From Paenibacillus_V sp046244365 (GTDB lineage: Bacteria > Bacillota > Bacilli > Paenibacillales > NBRC-103111), in assembly GCF_046244365.1 (NCBI RefSeq), contig NZ_CP176395.1, forward strand, positions 2,108,001 through 2,172,000: DNA of 64,000 nt, given 5' to 3'. Under the pieces are notes generated by a model that saw only the letters and a list, made by a program, of their open reading frames with translations, ran no database searches and was not told the origin of the DNA. Made by a program: the position numbers and the translations under genes. This document shows, one piece after another, positions 24,746 to 33,156 of this stretch; the stretch's first letter is position 1, and every line of letters starts with the position of its first letter.

Positions 24746-25795
24746 ATGTCGCTCAAAACCGTCCTCATCATGGTGCTCAGCATGGCTTTTCTGTATGCTC
24801 TGTTTACCGTAGGCGCGCCTTTTTTGCTGGCGATCGTGATTGCCATCTTCCTGGAGCCGGCTATTAAGCTGCTCATGCGAAAAGGGCGAATGAACCGGCT
24901 TGCGGCTTCCACCCTCGTTTGCTCGCTGTTTACGCTTCTGCTGCTTGGCCTTTCGTACTGGCTCGGGGTAAAGGTCATATCCGAAACGATCGATTTTATG
25001 AAGAACGCTCCCGCTTATTTTAACGAAGCCAACAATTACGTCCAGCAAACGATGGAACGAACGCAGCTGTTCTACAATTCGCTGCCGCCGGAGCTTGCGG
25101 AGCAAGCGCAAACGTGGCTGGAGACGATGCTCAAGACGCTGACGGATACGCTTAACGGCATCGTACGATCGATATCCGGCTATTTCTTCAATATAGCGGT
25201 CATGATTCCGAATATGTTCATTTTCTTTACCGTATTCTTCGTATCCATTTATTTGTTTTCGATGAATTTAAACCGGCTTAAAGCTTCGTTCCTATCGCTC
25301 TTTCACGAGCAATCCGTAGAGAAGGTCGAAAAGGTGCTCGTCAATCTGCGGCAGGCGATTTTCGGCTTCATTTTCTCGCAGGTGATCATGAGCGCGTTGA
25401 CCTATGTACTGGTGTTTGCAGGCTTCGCACTGCTCGGCGTATCTTTCCCCCTCGCTCTGTCGCTGCTGGTCGTGGCGGTTGACATTCTTCCCGTGCTCGG
25501 CGTCGGATCCGTTCTCATCCCTTGGGCGGTTTACAATTATATCGTAGGAAACTCTTATCTCGGTACCGGTCTGATCGTCATGTTTCTCGTCATTCTGGTC
25601 ATACGCAGGGTGGTCGAACCGAAGGTGCTCGGCAATGCGGTCGGAATAAGCGCGCTATCGGCGCTCGTCAGCTTGTACGTAGGCTATCAAATCGTCGGCG
25701 TCGTCGGACTGTTCCTTGGGCCGATCGTCGTCATCGTGTATGAAGCGATGCGGAAGGTAGGTTTGCTGAGCATCAAAATCAAGCTCGAGGATTAG
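24746..25795 (+). CDS. AI-2E family/YtvI-like membrane permease
   Basis: 349 residues with about eight membrane helices: two N-terminal pairs, an amphipathic loop (about 90-140), and a C-terminal block containing DILPVLGVG and the VVEPKVLG motif of the AI-2E transporter superfamily. Closest in character to YtvI, a Bacillus sporulation membrane protein, but other paralogues exist so the specific role is unsure. ATG 24746 follows AGGGAGGAAG. The unit ends at a bidirectional terminator. Confidence 0.82.
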   Translation: MSLKTVLIMVLSMAFLYALFTVGAPFLLAIVIAIFLEPAIKLLMRKGRMNRLAASTLVCSLFTLLLLGLSYWLGVKVISETIDFMKNAPAYFNEANNYVQQTMERTQLFYNSLPPELAEQAQTWLETMLKTLTDTLNGIVRSISGYFFNIAVMIPNMFIFFTVFFVSIYLFSMNLNRLKASFLSLFHEQSVEKVEKVLVNLRQAIFGFIFSQVIMSALTYVLVFAGFALLGVSFPLALSLLVVAVDILPVLGVGSVLIPWAVYNYIVGNSYLGTGLIVMFLVILVIRRVVEPKVLGNAVGISALSALVSLYVGYQIVGVVGLFLGPIVVIVYEAMRKVGLLSIKIKLED

Positions 25796-25993
25796 CGACG
25801 GCTGGAGTTGGACATGTTGAAGCCGGCCGGGACGAGGAGGGGGAAGCCTCTGTTCGATGCGGGCTGACGAATGGATGCGCAAGAGCGCAGGATAGGAGCG
25901 AGTTGGCGTTTCCGGTCTCACTGAAAAATGATTCCCCCAGTTGCTTTGTCGGGATGCAAAAAACGTCCTTACCGCTGATATATGCCTATAACG

Positions 25994-26039
25994 AAAAAAG
26001 CGATCCGCCATGCCGTTCAGCATGATGGACCGCTTTTTT
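25994..26039. terminator. bidirectional terminator
   Basis: GAAAAAAGCG...TCC.CCATG pairs with CATG..GGA.CGCTTTTTT. It lies between the convergent YtvI-like and DHH genes and has A/T runs on both sides. Confidence 0.85.
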
Positions 26040-26076
26040 AGCTTTTAAGTACCATTATTTCCCCGGAAATGGCCGG

Positions 26077-26994
26077 TTAGCCGTTCCTTTTCATCGTGTC
26101 GATCAGGTCGGCGAGAACTGTTTCCGCGCTGTCGTATGCCACTTGGCAGGTGCCGGCCGCTTGGTGGCCGCCGCCGCCGTGCTTAAGCATAAGCGCGCCG
26201 ATGTCCGTTTGCGAGCCGCGGTTGAGGATGCTGTGGCCGCAAGCGAAAACGCAGTTTTGCTTATCTTTGCCGTCGACGATCCAAATCGAAACGTTCTGCT
26301 CCGGATGAAGCGCATAAATCATGAACCGGTTCCCCGGATAGATCGTCTCCACGCCGCGCAGATCGGTAATGACGACATTGCCGTCCGTCCGCGTATACTG
26401 ACTCAGCATGCCGCGGTATTGCCCGTCGAGCTCGAAGTAGCGGCGTACCCGTTCCTGGACGTCAGGCAGCTGCATAATTTCGTCCACCGTCATCTTGGCG
26501 CAATAGTCGACCAGCGCTTCCATCAGCTGATAATTGCTGATCCGGTAGTCGCGGTAGCGGCCAAGTCCCGTTCTCGCATCCATTATGAACGACAGCAGAT
26601 CCCAGCCTGTCGGCTCCAAAATGTCCTCCCGCGAAAACTGTGCGGAATCGGCCTTATCGACGCCGGCCATGATGTCGTCAAGCTCGCTGCCGAATTTGTC
26701 GCGTCCGCCGTAATAGTCGTATACGACGCGTGCGGCGCTAGGCGCGATACGCGTTTCTCCCGTAAAGGAGACTTTCTCGCCAAGCCGCGTCAGCTCGCTG
26801 GAATGATGGTCGAACCAAAGCCCGCATCCGGGCACATAGGGAACGTTGGCCAAAATATCGTTCTCCGTCACGGCAATGATTCCGTCCTGCATGTCTTTGG
26901 GATGGACGAATTTCATATCGTCGATCATGTTCAGCTTTTTGAACAGCATAGCGCATACGAGCCCGTCAAAGTCCGAACGTGTAATGAGTCTCAC
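26077..26994 (-). CDS. DHH-family phosphoesterase
   Basis: 305 residues, cytoplasmic. Metal motifs SDFDGLVCA near the start, DHH (FDHHSSE) near 82-88, and the C-terminal DHHA1-type loop HGGGGHQAAG. The family includes oligoribonucleases and exopolyphosphatase-like enzymes; the exact substrate cannot be read from sequence. The start is GTG 26994 with AGGGGGAA upstream. Single gene on the minus strand. Confidence 0.88.
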   Translation of the reverse strand: MRLITRSDFDGLVCAMLFKKLNMIDDMKFVHPKDMQDGIIAVTENDILANVPYVPGCGLWFDHHSSELTRLGEKVSFTGETRIAPSAARVVYDYYGGRDKFGSELDDIMAGVDKADSAQFSREDILEPTGWDLLSFIMDARTGLGRYRDYRISNYQLMEALVDYCAKMTVDEIMQLPDVQERVRRYFELDGQYRGMLSQYTRTDGNVVITDLRGVETIYPGNRFMIYALHPEQNVSIWIVDGKDKQNCVFACGHSILNRGSQTDIGALMLKHGGGGHQAAGTCQVAYDSAETVLADLIDTMKRNG

Positions 26995-27109
26995 TGCTAA
27001 TTCCCCCTGCGAATGGATTCCGATTTCCGTTTCTTATGTAGTACTAAAGTCTCACGGTAACATTCGACAAAAAGGGGGAAATTCCTTCCTGCTTATCCGC
27101 TTGCGTGGT

Positions 27110-27138
27110 GAAAAACGGAATCCATTCTTGTCCTTCCG
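27110..27138 (-). terminator. terminator of the cyclophilin gene
   Basis: On the minus strand CGGAA and TTCCG form a short stem followed by GTTTTTC, just after the stop codon. The stem is weak. Confidence 0.45.
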
Positions 27139-27141
27139 CCG

Positions 27142-27942
27142 TCATTGCACCTGGATCGTTACTTGCTTCATTTTGATTTCCTCGGTCGGACTGCTCTTCT
27201 CGCCTGTTTGCTCGTTTGCTTTAACCGAAGAGGAGGCGATGGCCTGGACGACATCCATGCCTTCCACGACTTTTCCGAATATCGTGTAGTTCGGCACGCC
27301 GTTCAAAAAGTCGCTTTCCGCACCCGTGCAGATGAAGAACTGGCTGCCGTTCGTATTCGGCCCTGCATTGGCCATCGCGACGATACCCGGCTCGTATTTG
27401 AAACCGTTTTTCAGCTCGTCTGCAAATTGATATCCCGGTCCGCCGCTTCCGGTTCCCGTCGGATCTCCCGTTTGAATAACGAAGTTTTGCAAAATCCGGT
27501 GAAAGGTCACGTTGTCGTAGAAGCCTTCACCCGCCAAGAAAACGAAGTTGTTGACCGTTACCGGGGCCTTATTTGCGAACAACTCGATCGTTATCGCGCC
27601 TTTAGTGGTTTCTATAACCGCGCGGTACGTCTTTTTCTGGTCGATGCTCATTTGCGGGGCTTTGTTATAGCGGTTGCCGACCCATATCGTTTGATGCTTG
27701 TCGTCATATTGCACGAACTTGCCGATGGACTCGCTCATGAAGCGAATCGGCACATAGGTTGTCCCTTCGTAAATGAAAGACGTGCCTTCGGTTATTTTTT
27801 TCTCCGTCCCGTCAAACATGAAGCGAAGCTCCTTAAAATAGACTTCGATCTGGTTACCGGCGGCTCCATAGACGGCGATGGAAGTGGACAGCAAGGCTCC
27901 GACTATGACGCCTATGGCTAAATACTTGATCTTTTGTTTCAT
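27142..27942 (-). CDS. exported stalk-domain cyclophilin (peptidyl-prolyl isomerase)
   Basis: 266 residues. A signal/anchor segment (about 6-28) is followed by a copper-amine-oxidase-N-type stalk domain (about 30-95, with YVPIRFMSESIG), then a complete cyclophilin domain (about 105-255) with FHRI..NFVIQTGDPTGTG and GSQFFICT. It catalyses proline isomerisation outside the membrane, helping secreted proteins fold. ATG 27942 has GGGAGGAAACC before it; frames extending further upstream lack an SD. Single-gene unit. Confidence 0.9.
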   Translation of the reverse strand: MKQKIKYLAIGVIVGALLSTSIAVYGAAGNQIEVYFKELRFMFDGTEKKITEGTSFIYEGTTYVPIRFMSESIGKFVQYDDKHQTIWVGNRYNKAPQMSIDQKKTYRAVIETTKGAITIELFANKAPVTVNNFVFLAGEGFYDNVTFHRILQNFVIQTGDPTGTGSGGPGYQFADELKNGFKYEPGIVAMANAGPNTNGSQFFICTGAESDFLNGVPNYTIFGKVVEGMDVVQAIASSSVKANEQTGEKSSPTEEIKMKQVTIQVQ

Positions 27943-28077
27943 GGTTTCCTCCCGTAAGGACTGATTTGGCGTAAAATGCCATTCTATTGCATTATAAACG
28001 ACAGAATTCGAGTTGAACATATGCCGGAGCCAGCAAATAGGGACCAATGTAAGGAGGGGGCCTGACGGGCTGCGAAG

Positions 28078-28110
28078 CAAAAACGCCGAAACCCTAATAG
28101 GGGCTCGACG
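28078..28110 (-). terminator. terminator of the sigma/anti-sigma operon
   Basis: On the minus strand CGTCGA...CCCT and AGGG...TCGGCG pair (one mismatch), followed by TTTTTG, 10 bases after the stop. Confidence 0.75.
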
Positions 28111-28120
28111 TTAGCGTAGG

Positions 28121-28867
28121 TTACTTTTTCGAGGAGTGGCTGGTTAGCGGTTCCGATCGGGGTGCCCGATCATAGGTTCTTTTGGTCATTTCGCGCATCG
28201 TTTCTCTTGCTCGATTCAGATCCGTCTGCAGTTCTTCGGACAGCTTCTGCACATCGGGAGGGCCATTGCGCGTGTCGGTTTTGCTTTTGGCCATAACGGT
28301 CTGCCACAGCATATGCGCTTCGATGTATTGGCGGTATTCTTCCGGCGTCAGGTACTCCTTTTTGGAGGGGCTGCGATTAAGGCGGTCAAAATATGGCTCT
28401 TGCTCGGAAAATAGCTGGACAAACTTCTCATAGTCTTCCTTTGAAAGCGCTGAATAGTCTACCATACCGTTTGCATCGGCGTATTGAAGGCTCAAAGCGG
28501 TCAGCTTTTTGTTTATAGCTTCGAATAAGGGATAATCGTCACCAAGTTCTTTTTGAATGCCGCTGAACTTCAAGTTAAGCTTGGCATACTGCGCCTTCGT
28601 GATGTTCACCCCTTTGTTCACGATCTTCTCGTAGGATCCGTAGATCCTGTCGGCAAGGTCAGGGAACGCAAAGGCGGTAACCGGCAATGCAAGGACAACG
28701 GCGAGACCTGTGAGAAGCAGGCGTTTGCGTAGGCGTGTAAAGGAAGAGCGTCTTATTTGGCGGACCTGGCGCACATTCCCAAGCACGAGCCGATCGATTT
28801 CGTTGTCGAACGGGATGGAGCCGGCGTGAGCTTTTAGGCTTTGCTGCAGCTGGCGTTCAATAGACAT
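28121..28867 (-). CDS. single-pass membrane protein, likely anti-sigma partner (DUF3600-like)
   Basis: 248 residues. A basic cytoplasmic N-terminus (1-45), one membrane segment (about 47-68), and a helical, charged extracellular part. This plan and the 11-base overlap with the preceding ECF sigma gene point to an anti-sigma factor or its co-regulator, although no classical zinc-binding HxxxCxxC motif is present. The overall look resembles Bacillus DUF3600 proteins found beside ECF genes. Translationally coupled to the sigma factor. Confidence 0.7.
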   Translation of the reverse strand: MSIERQLQQSLKAHAGSIPFDNEIDRLVLGNVRQVRQIRRSSFTRLRKRLLLTGLAVVLALPVTAFAFPDLADRIYGSYEKIVNKGVNITKAQYAKLNLKFSGIQKELGDDYPLFEAINKKLTALSLQYADANGMVDYSALSKEDYEKFVQLFSEQEPYFDRLNRSPSKKEYLTPEEYRQYIEAHMLWQTVMAKSKTDTRNGPPDVQKLSEELQTDLNRARETMREMTKRTYDRAPRSEPLTSHSSKK

Positions 28868-29432
28868 AAGGGTTTTCCGCCTTTCTTTCGTGTAAGGGAT
28901 CCATAACGTTACGTAGTTGTCGTAAGGCGAGATGTTGTCTTGATTTTACGGTGCCGATCGGGATCTGCAGGAGAGCGGCGATTTCCTCGAGCGAGTACTC
29001 GTGAAAAAACCGTAAAATGATAACGGCGCGAAGCTTGTACGATAACCGGAATACATGCGCAAGGAGCTCGTCGCGTCCTTCCCGGCGCAGCAACTGGTCG
29101 TCGTTCATACCCGTCGCGATCGGCATATAGGCTTTTTGCTTCTCGAATAGACGGAAGGTTCGCCAGCGGCCGCGGCGGTAGTGGCCTACGCGGCGAAGCG
29201 CCAATCCGTGGAGCCAATACCGGAACGGCTTGGACGTATCGTAGCTGCCGATCGTCTTCCATACGTTCATGTAGATGTCGCTAACGATGTCTACGGCATC
29301 GTACCGGTCGTTAACTAGAAACAGTACGGTTCTGTATATATCTTCGCACGTCATCCTGTAAACGGCTTCAAAGGCGTCCGGATCGCCGTCAGCCATTCGC
29401 TTAATCAGTTCTGATACATCCTCCTGAGTCAA
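28857..29432 (-). CDS. ECF sigma factor (SigV/YlaC-like RNA polymerase sigma-70 family)
   Basis: 191 residues. Region 2 (about 10-75) includes DAVDIVSDIYMNVWKTI; region 4 (about 125-180) includes YSLEEIAALLQIPIGTVKSR, the DNA-binding helix-turn-helix. It directs RNA polymerase to extracytoplasmic-stress promoters. The start is TTG 29432 behind GGGAGGG; the nearby ATG lies in another frame. It is the first gene of the operon, with its membrane partner overlapping at the 3' end. Confidence 0.9.
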   Translation of the reverse strand: MTQEDVSELIKRMADGDPDAFEAVYRMTCEDIYRTVLFLVNDRYDAVDIVSDIYMNVWKTIGSYDTSKPFRYWLHGLALRRVGHYRRGRWRTFRLFEKQKAYMPIATGMNDDQLLRREGRDELLAHVFRLSYKLRAVIILRFFHEYSLEEIAALLQIPIGTVKSRQHLALRQLRNVMDPLHERKAENPYVY

Positions 29433-29464
29433 TGGGGGGCCCTCCCTACAAAGAAATCACCCTA

Positions 29465-29491
29465 TATTCGCTTGATCGGACGAAAAGGTTC
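29465..29491 (-). promoter_or_regulatory. possible autoregulated ECF promoter
   Basis: On the minus strand GAACC (29491-29487) and CGAATA (29470-29465) lie 16 bp apart, about 35 bases upstream of the sigma gene. The AACC -35 is typical of ECF promoters; the -10 fits less well. Confidence 0.3.
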
Positions 29492-29636
29492 GCTAAAAAA
29501 GAAATAAAACATGCAACCTTTTTGCGGATTCGCGCAAAGGCAAGCAGGAGTTTTTTACATTTAGTTAATTTCTCCATTGAATCAGACAATCCTTGGAAGG
29601 TATGGTGGTAAAAAAGGAAAATGGAGGAACCGATCA

Positions 29637-30089
29637 TTGATTCGCTTACAAGAAGTTACCTGCAGCGATTGGTATGCGTGCGCCAAGCTTGAGGTTATGG
29701 AGGAGCAGAGGGGAGTTTCTCCCGCTCCGGTTGTTTATTGGCTGGCGGAATCGAGGCTCGAGAAGCATTTGGTGCCGCTCGCGGTTTATCTTCAGGCGTC
29801 GCTGATCGGCTTCGCCGTTTACTCGGCGAAACCCGACGAGCAAGGCCGTTATTGGATCATGGGGCTCATGATCGGCCGCCGTCATCAGAGACGAGGCTAC
29901 GGAAAAGCAGCGCTCGCGGAGCTGGTCTCCCTGCTGAGCGAAACATACGGCGCTCGTGCGATCGCCATCGGCCACTGCGAGAACAATACGGCGGCGGCGA
30001 AGCTTTATGAAGCAGCCGGCTTCCGCGAGGTAAGTGCCGAGGACGGGGAAATCGTACGCTGCTTGGAGGTTCCGGTGACATCGGCGTAG
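29637..30089 (+). CDS. GNAT-family N-acetyltransferase
   Basis: 150 residues. Conserved GNAT motif A is clear, LMIGRRHQRRGYGKAAL, with the acetyl-CoA phosphate loop Q/RxxGxG/A; NNTAAAKLYEAAGF is motif B. The substrate is unknown (possibly a polyamine, from overall similarity to SpeG/PaiA-type proteins, which is a guess). TTG 29637 is chosen because GGAGGAA lies 7-8 bases before it; the ATG at 29577 has no SD. Ends before a bidirectional terminator. Confidence 0.85.
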   Translation: MIRLQEVTCSDWYACAKLEVMEEQRGVSPAPVVYWLAESRLEKHLVPLAVYLQASLIGFAVYSAKPDEQGRYWIMGLMIGRRHQRRGYGKAALAELVSLLSETYGARAIAIGHCENNTAAAKLYEAAGFREVSAEDGEIVRCLEVPVTSA

Positions 30090-30144
30090 GCGGATGCGTC
30101 GACGATTCTGTTATTATCCCATCCCTCTTCTTCGTTCGGATATA

Positions 30145-30173
30145 AAAAAACGCAGCGCGCGGCTGCGTTTTTG
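30145..30173. terminator. bidirectional terminator
   Basis: AAAAAAACGCAGC / GCTGCGTTTTT around GCGCG, after the acetyltransferase gene. Confidence 0.85.
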
Positions 30174-30224
30174 GATGGGGCTGGATTATGGCATTTATGA
30201 ATAATGGCTTGCAATGGGGGTGGC

Positions 30225-30336
30225 GGGTATCCCTTGGAGCAGCGTAAGCGTTCGCCTTTGAGTTCGGGAAATATCCGCTAAATAGCGGCTTCCAATAAAA
30301 TTTCCTGAACTCAAGAGCGAGCGGAAAGGGATACCC
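30225..30336. repeat. 112-base composite inverted repeat near the glutamate dehydrogenase 3' end
   Basis: Outer arms GGGTATCCCTT (30225-30235) and AAGGGATACCC (30326-30336) are perfect. Inner arms at 30258-30272 and 30300-30314 pair over 15 bp with one G-U, and a central CCGCTAAATAGCGG closes the structure. It lies 79 bases beyond the dehydrogenase stop, within a 325-base gene-free gap. Confidence 0.7.
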
Positions 30337-30414
30337 CCAACCTATATTGCCTGACATTTCTTGATTGCCACTTCCATGGGCCTTCCTATCATCGCAGCTC
30401 GCGCCGCGTTTTCT

Positions 30415-31680
30415 TTAGATCCAGCCTCTTGCTTCCATTGCCTCTTTAATGCGCAAAAGCGAGATCATATAAGCAGCCGTCCGAAGATCCGTTCCATACT
30501 GGTCGGCAATTTTGCGTACCGCTTGGTAGGAGCCTACCATTTTGACTTGGAGTTTCTCGTTGACTTCCTCTTCGCTCCAGTAGTAGTGCATCAGGTTTTG
30601 TACCCATTCGAAGTACGAAACGGTTACGCCGCCTGCATTGGCCAAAATATCAGGAATGACGATAATGCCTTTGTCTTTCAGTACTTTGTCGGCGTTCGGC
30701 GTAGTCGGGCCGTTAGCGGCTTCGGCAATAATTTTGGCTTGGACGTTGGCGGCGTTCTTGGACGTAATCACGTTCTCAAGCGCAGCCGGGATCAGGACGT
30801 CCACGTCAAGCTCAAGCAGTTGAGCGTTGCTGATGTGATACTGCTCGCCATATTCAAGAATCGACGACGTATCTTTCAAGCGGTCGATTTCGTTGATGTC
30901 GAGGCCGTTCGGGTTGTGAATTCCGCCGCGGGAGTCGCTGACTGCGACGATTTTGGCTCCGAGCTCGCTAAGCAGCTCAGCCGCAATGCGTCCGGCGTTG
31001 CCGTAGCCTTGAATGGCGACAGTCGCCTGGTCGACCGGCAGGTTGATTTCTTTGAGCGCTTCGAGGATCGTAAATACGCAGCCGCGGGCAGTCGCTTCTT
31101 TACGTCCGAGGGAGCCTCCGATAATGATCGGTTTGCCGGTAATGACGCCTGGCGTGTTCGCGCCTTGCAGACGGCTGAACGAGTCCATCATCCAACCCAT
31201 AATCTCAGGTGTCGTGTAAACGTCCGGAGCCGGAATGTCTTTGTCGGGACCGACGATCGCTGCGATCGCTTCGAAAAATGCGCGGCTAAGGCGTTGAAGC
31301 TCGTTCTTGCTGAGCGTATGCGGATCTACGATGACGCCGCCTTTACCGCCCCCGTACGGCAAGCCTACGACGCCGCATTTGAAGGACATCCACATCGAGA
31401 GCGCCTTAACTTCGTCGAGGGTGACGTCAGGGTGAAAGCGGATGCCGCCTTTGGTAGGCCCGATCGCATCGTTATGCTGGGAACGGTAGCCTTCGAAAAC
31501 TTTTACGCTGCCGTCATCCATTTTAACCGGGAAGGTTACGGACAAGACGCGCATCGGCCGTTTAAGAATTTCGACGACATGCTGCGGAAGGTTCAAAAGA
31601 GCCGCCGCCGTCTCGATTTGCTTTTGGGCGATTTGGAACGGGTTGAGCGTTTCGACTGGTGCTGCTACTTGCTGGGTCAT
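30415..31680 (-). CDS. gudB: glutamate dehydrogenase (Glu/Leu/Phe/Val family)
   Basis: 421 residues, the usual length for RocG/GudB. Substrate and catalytic lysines are in place: GPTKGGIRFHP (Lys77), KCGV (Lys101) and PYGGGKGGV (Lys113); the NAD-binding loop is GYGNAG. It interconverts glutamate and 2-oxoglutarate with ammonia, probably NAD-linked. ATG 31680 follows CAGGAG. The sequence does not separate RocG from GudB; the symbol follows the commoner annotation. Confidence 0.9.
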   Translation of the reverse strand: MTQQVAAPVETLNPFQIAQKQIETAAALLNLPQHVVEILKRPMRVLSVTFPVKMDDGSVKVFEGYRSQHNDAIGPTKGGIRFHPDVTLDEVKALSMWMSFKCGVVGLPYGGGKGGVIVDPHTLSKNELQRLSRAFFEAIAAIVGPDKDIPAPDVYTTPEIMGWMMDSFSRLQGANTPGVITGKPIIIGGSLGRKEATARGCVFTILEALKEINLPVDQATVAIQGYGNAGRIAAELLSELGAKIVAVSDSRGGIHNPNGLDINEIDRLKDTSSILEYGEQYHISNAQLLELDVDVLIPAALENVITSKNAANVQAKIIAEAANGPTTPNADKVLKDKGIIVIPDILANAGGVTVSYFEWVQNLMHYYWSEEEVNEKLQVKMVGSYQAVRKIADQYGTDLRTAAYMISLLRIKEAMEARGWI

Positions 31681-32043
31681 TGGACGATCTCCTGCCTCTG
31701 CTAAGAATGAGTTAAATCAGGTTTATAAAAACCTCTTTTCGCTAGCAAAAAAAGATAACGAAGCATTTGGCATCATACCTATTGCGGAAAAGCGGCTTTT
31801 GTAAACTTGAGTATAACATTATTATTATAATCGAAAACGATAGGCGGAAAAAGCACCTTCTGTGAAGGAAATCAAAAAATGAGCATTGACATGGAAAAAA
31901 CGGAACAATTGACGGAATGATGTTTTTCTATATCGAATGAATTTTTGTAATACCGTTTAAGAGAGGCGGCGAATAGTTTCCATCTTCAAATAAAGTAGGG
32001 GGGACCGGCGCGTGAAGCTAGCGAAGGAGCGCTCCATTCAGAA
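31681..32043. other. AT-rich intergenic region upstream of glutamate dehydrogenase
   Basis: About 360 bases, AT-rich, with no gene visible. On the minus strand a TATACT near 31810 could be the -10 of the dehydrogenase promoter but no good -35 accompanies it. TTGACG near 31911 faces the other way without a clear partner. Confidence 0.4.
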
Positions 32044-32083
32044 AAGCGACAAGCCCGCTACGTAACCGTAACGGACTTGTCGT
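32044..32083 (-). terminator. terminator overlapping the iclR-type gene 3' end
   Basis: On the minus strand GACAAGTCCG pairs with CGGGCTTGTC (one G-U) with the stop codon in the loop, followed by GCTTTTC. Confidence 0.65.
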
Positions 32084-32849
32084 TGTCTTCGAAGCCGAGC
32101 TGTCTGGAGATAAAAAGCGCGGACTCCTGCAGCTTGCTGCCGATGGCTTGAAAAGCGATGCTGGGCAGCTCGTTGCGCAGGGCGGTTACGCTTAAAGCCG
32201 CCGCGATACGGCCGAGGTTGTCAAAAACCGGCGCAGCCACGCAGCGGATGCCGAGCTCGCCTTCCTCGTCTTCGATCGCAAAACCGGATTCGCGGACGCT
32301 CGCCAAGAAGTCGTGAAACGCTTCCGGTGTCGTAATCGTGTTCGCCGTCGAGGCGGACATGCCGTTTTGCTGCAAATAAAGCTCCAGCGTATCCTTCGGC
32401 AGGTAGGCGGCCAGCGCTTTACCGACGCCGGAATTATGAAGATGAAGCGTTTGTCCGACTTCGGTGGAAAACTGTACGAAGCCCGGACCTTTTACCTTCT
32501 CGATATAAATCGCTTTGCCGTTCTCGAGCATGGCCAGATGTACGGTGAAACGCAAGTCGAGGGCCAGCTTCTCCATGACCGGGCGGGCGATGCCGCGAAT
32601 GTCCAGCTTGGTGAGCGTCGCCATGCCGGTATTGTAAAGCTTCAGGGTCAGCCTATATTTGCCGTCTTCCACCTTCTGCACGTAGTTCAAGCTTTCAAGC
32701 GTCGTCAAAATCATGAAGATGGTCGATTTCGGAATTTTGCTAACATCGTACAGATCGGTTACGCCAAGCGGCAGCTCCGCATGAGCCAGCAGCTCGATAA
32801 TGGAAAGGCCTTTCTCCAGGGCGGGAACGGTATATCTGCTTTTTTTCAT
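32058..32849 (-). CDS. IclR-family transcriptional regulator
   Basis: 263 residues. An N-terminal winged helix-turn-helix (about 8-70, GLSIIELLAHAELPLGVTDL and the recognition helix around PKSTIF) and a C-terminal effector domain (about 85-255) with the family's conserved GIRCVAAPVFD. It senses a small acid or aromatic/carbohydrate metabolite and usually represses neighbouring catabolic genes. ATG 32849 has AGGAGAA 9 bases upstream. It diverges from an amidohydrolase whose promoter is followed by paired GGTAT/ATACC sites, the probable operator. Confidence 0.9.
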   Translation of the reverse strand: MKKSRYTVPALEKGLSIIELLAHAELPLGVTDLYDVSKIPKSTIFMILTTLESLNYVQKVEDGKYRLTLKLYNTGMATLTKLDIRGIARPVMEKLALDLRFTVHLAMLENGKAIYIEKVKGPGFVQFSTEVGQTLHLHNSGVGKALAAYLPKDTLELYLQQNGMSASTANTITTPEAFHDFLASVRESGFAIEDEEGELGIRCVAAPVFDNLGRIAAALSVTALRNELPSIAFQAIGSKLQESALFISRQLGFEDNDKSVTVT

Positions 32850-32973
32850 AAGTTTCGTTCTCCTCTTGGTATTACAAAAAAGGATGTGGAGATGCGATTC
32901 CATTTAAACACAGATAAGGGTAAATATCAAGGTTATTCGCCGGTTTAAAGCCATTTATCCCCCTCTATTCGAG

Positions 32974-33002
32974 TTGACTGAGGTAGGTGTGAATGATATA
33001 TT
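32974..33002 (+). promoter_or_regulatory. sigma-A promoter of the amidohydrolase gene
   Basis: TTGACT (32974-32979), 17-bp spacer, TATATT (32997-33002). Expected start near 33009 falls on the first operator half-site. Confidence 0.65.
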
Positions 33003-33007
33003 TGTTA

Positions 33008-33058
33008 GGTATTTGATATACCGAAAAACAAATTAACATACCGCAAAAGGATAGGTAT
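33008..33058. promoter_or_regulatory. candidate IclR operator: four GGTAT/ATACC half-sites
   Basis: GGTAT (33008) with ATACC (33018) form one dyad, and ATACC (33038) with GGTAT (33054) form a second. The cluster starts right after the -10 box, the position expected for repression. Confidence 0.55.
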
Positions 33059-33156
33059 TCCATGGGGTAAAAAAGTTTTTTATCGCCTGCATCCGTAACG
33101 TTTATCGACTCGAGGAATGAAGACTACTACTCAGACACAAGAAAGGAAGATGAACG

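Noticed and set aside
30361..31704. 447-codon plus-strand frame opposite glutamate dehydrogenase
   Set aside because: The minus strand encodes an unmistakable complete dehydrogenase.
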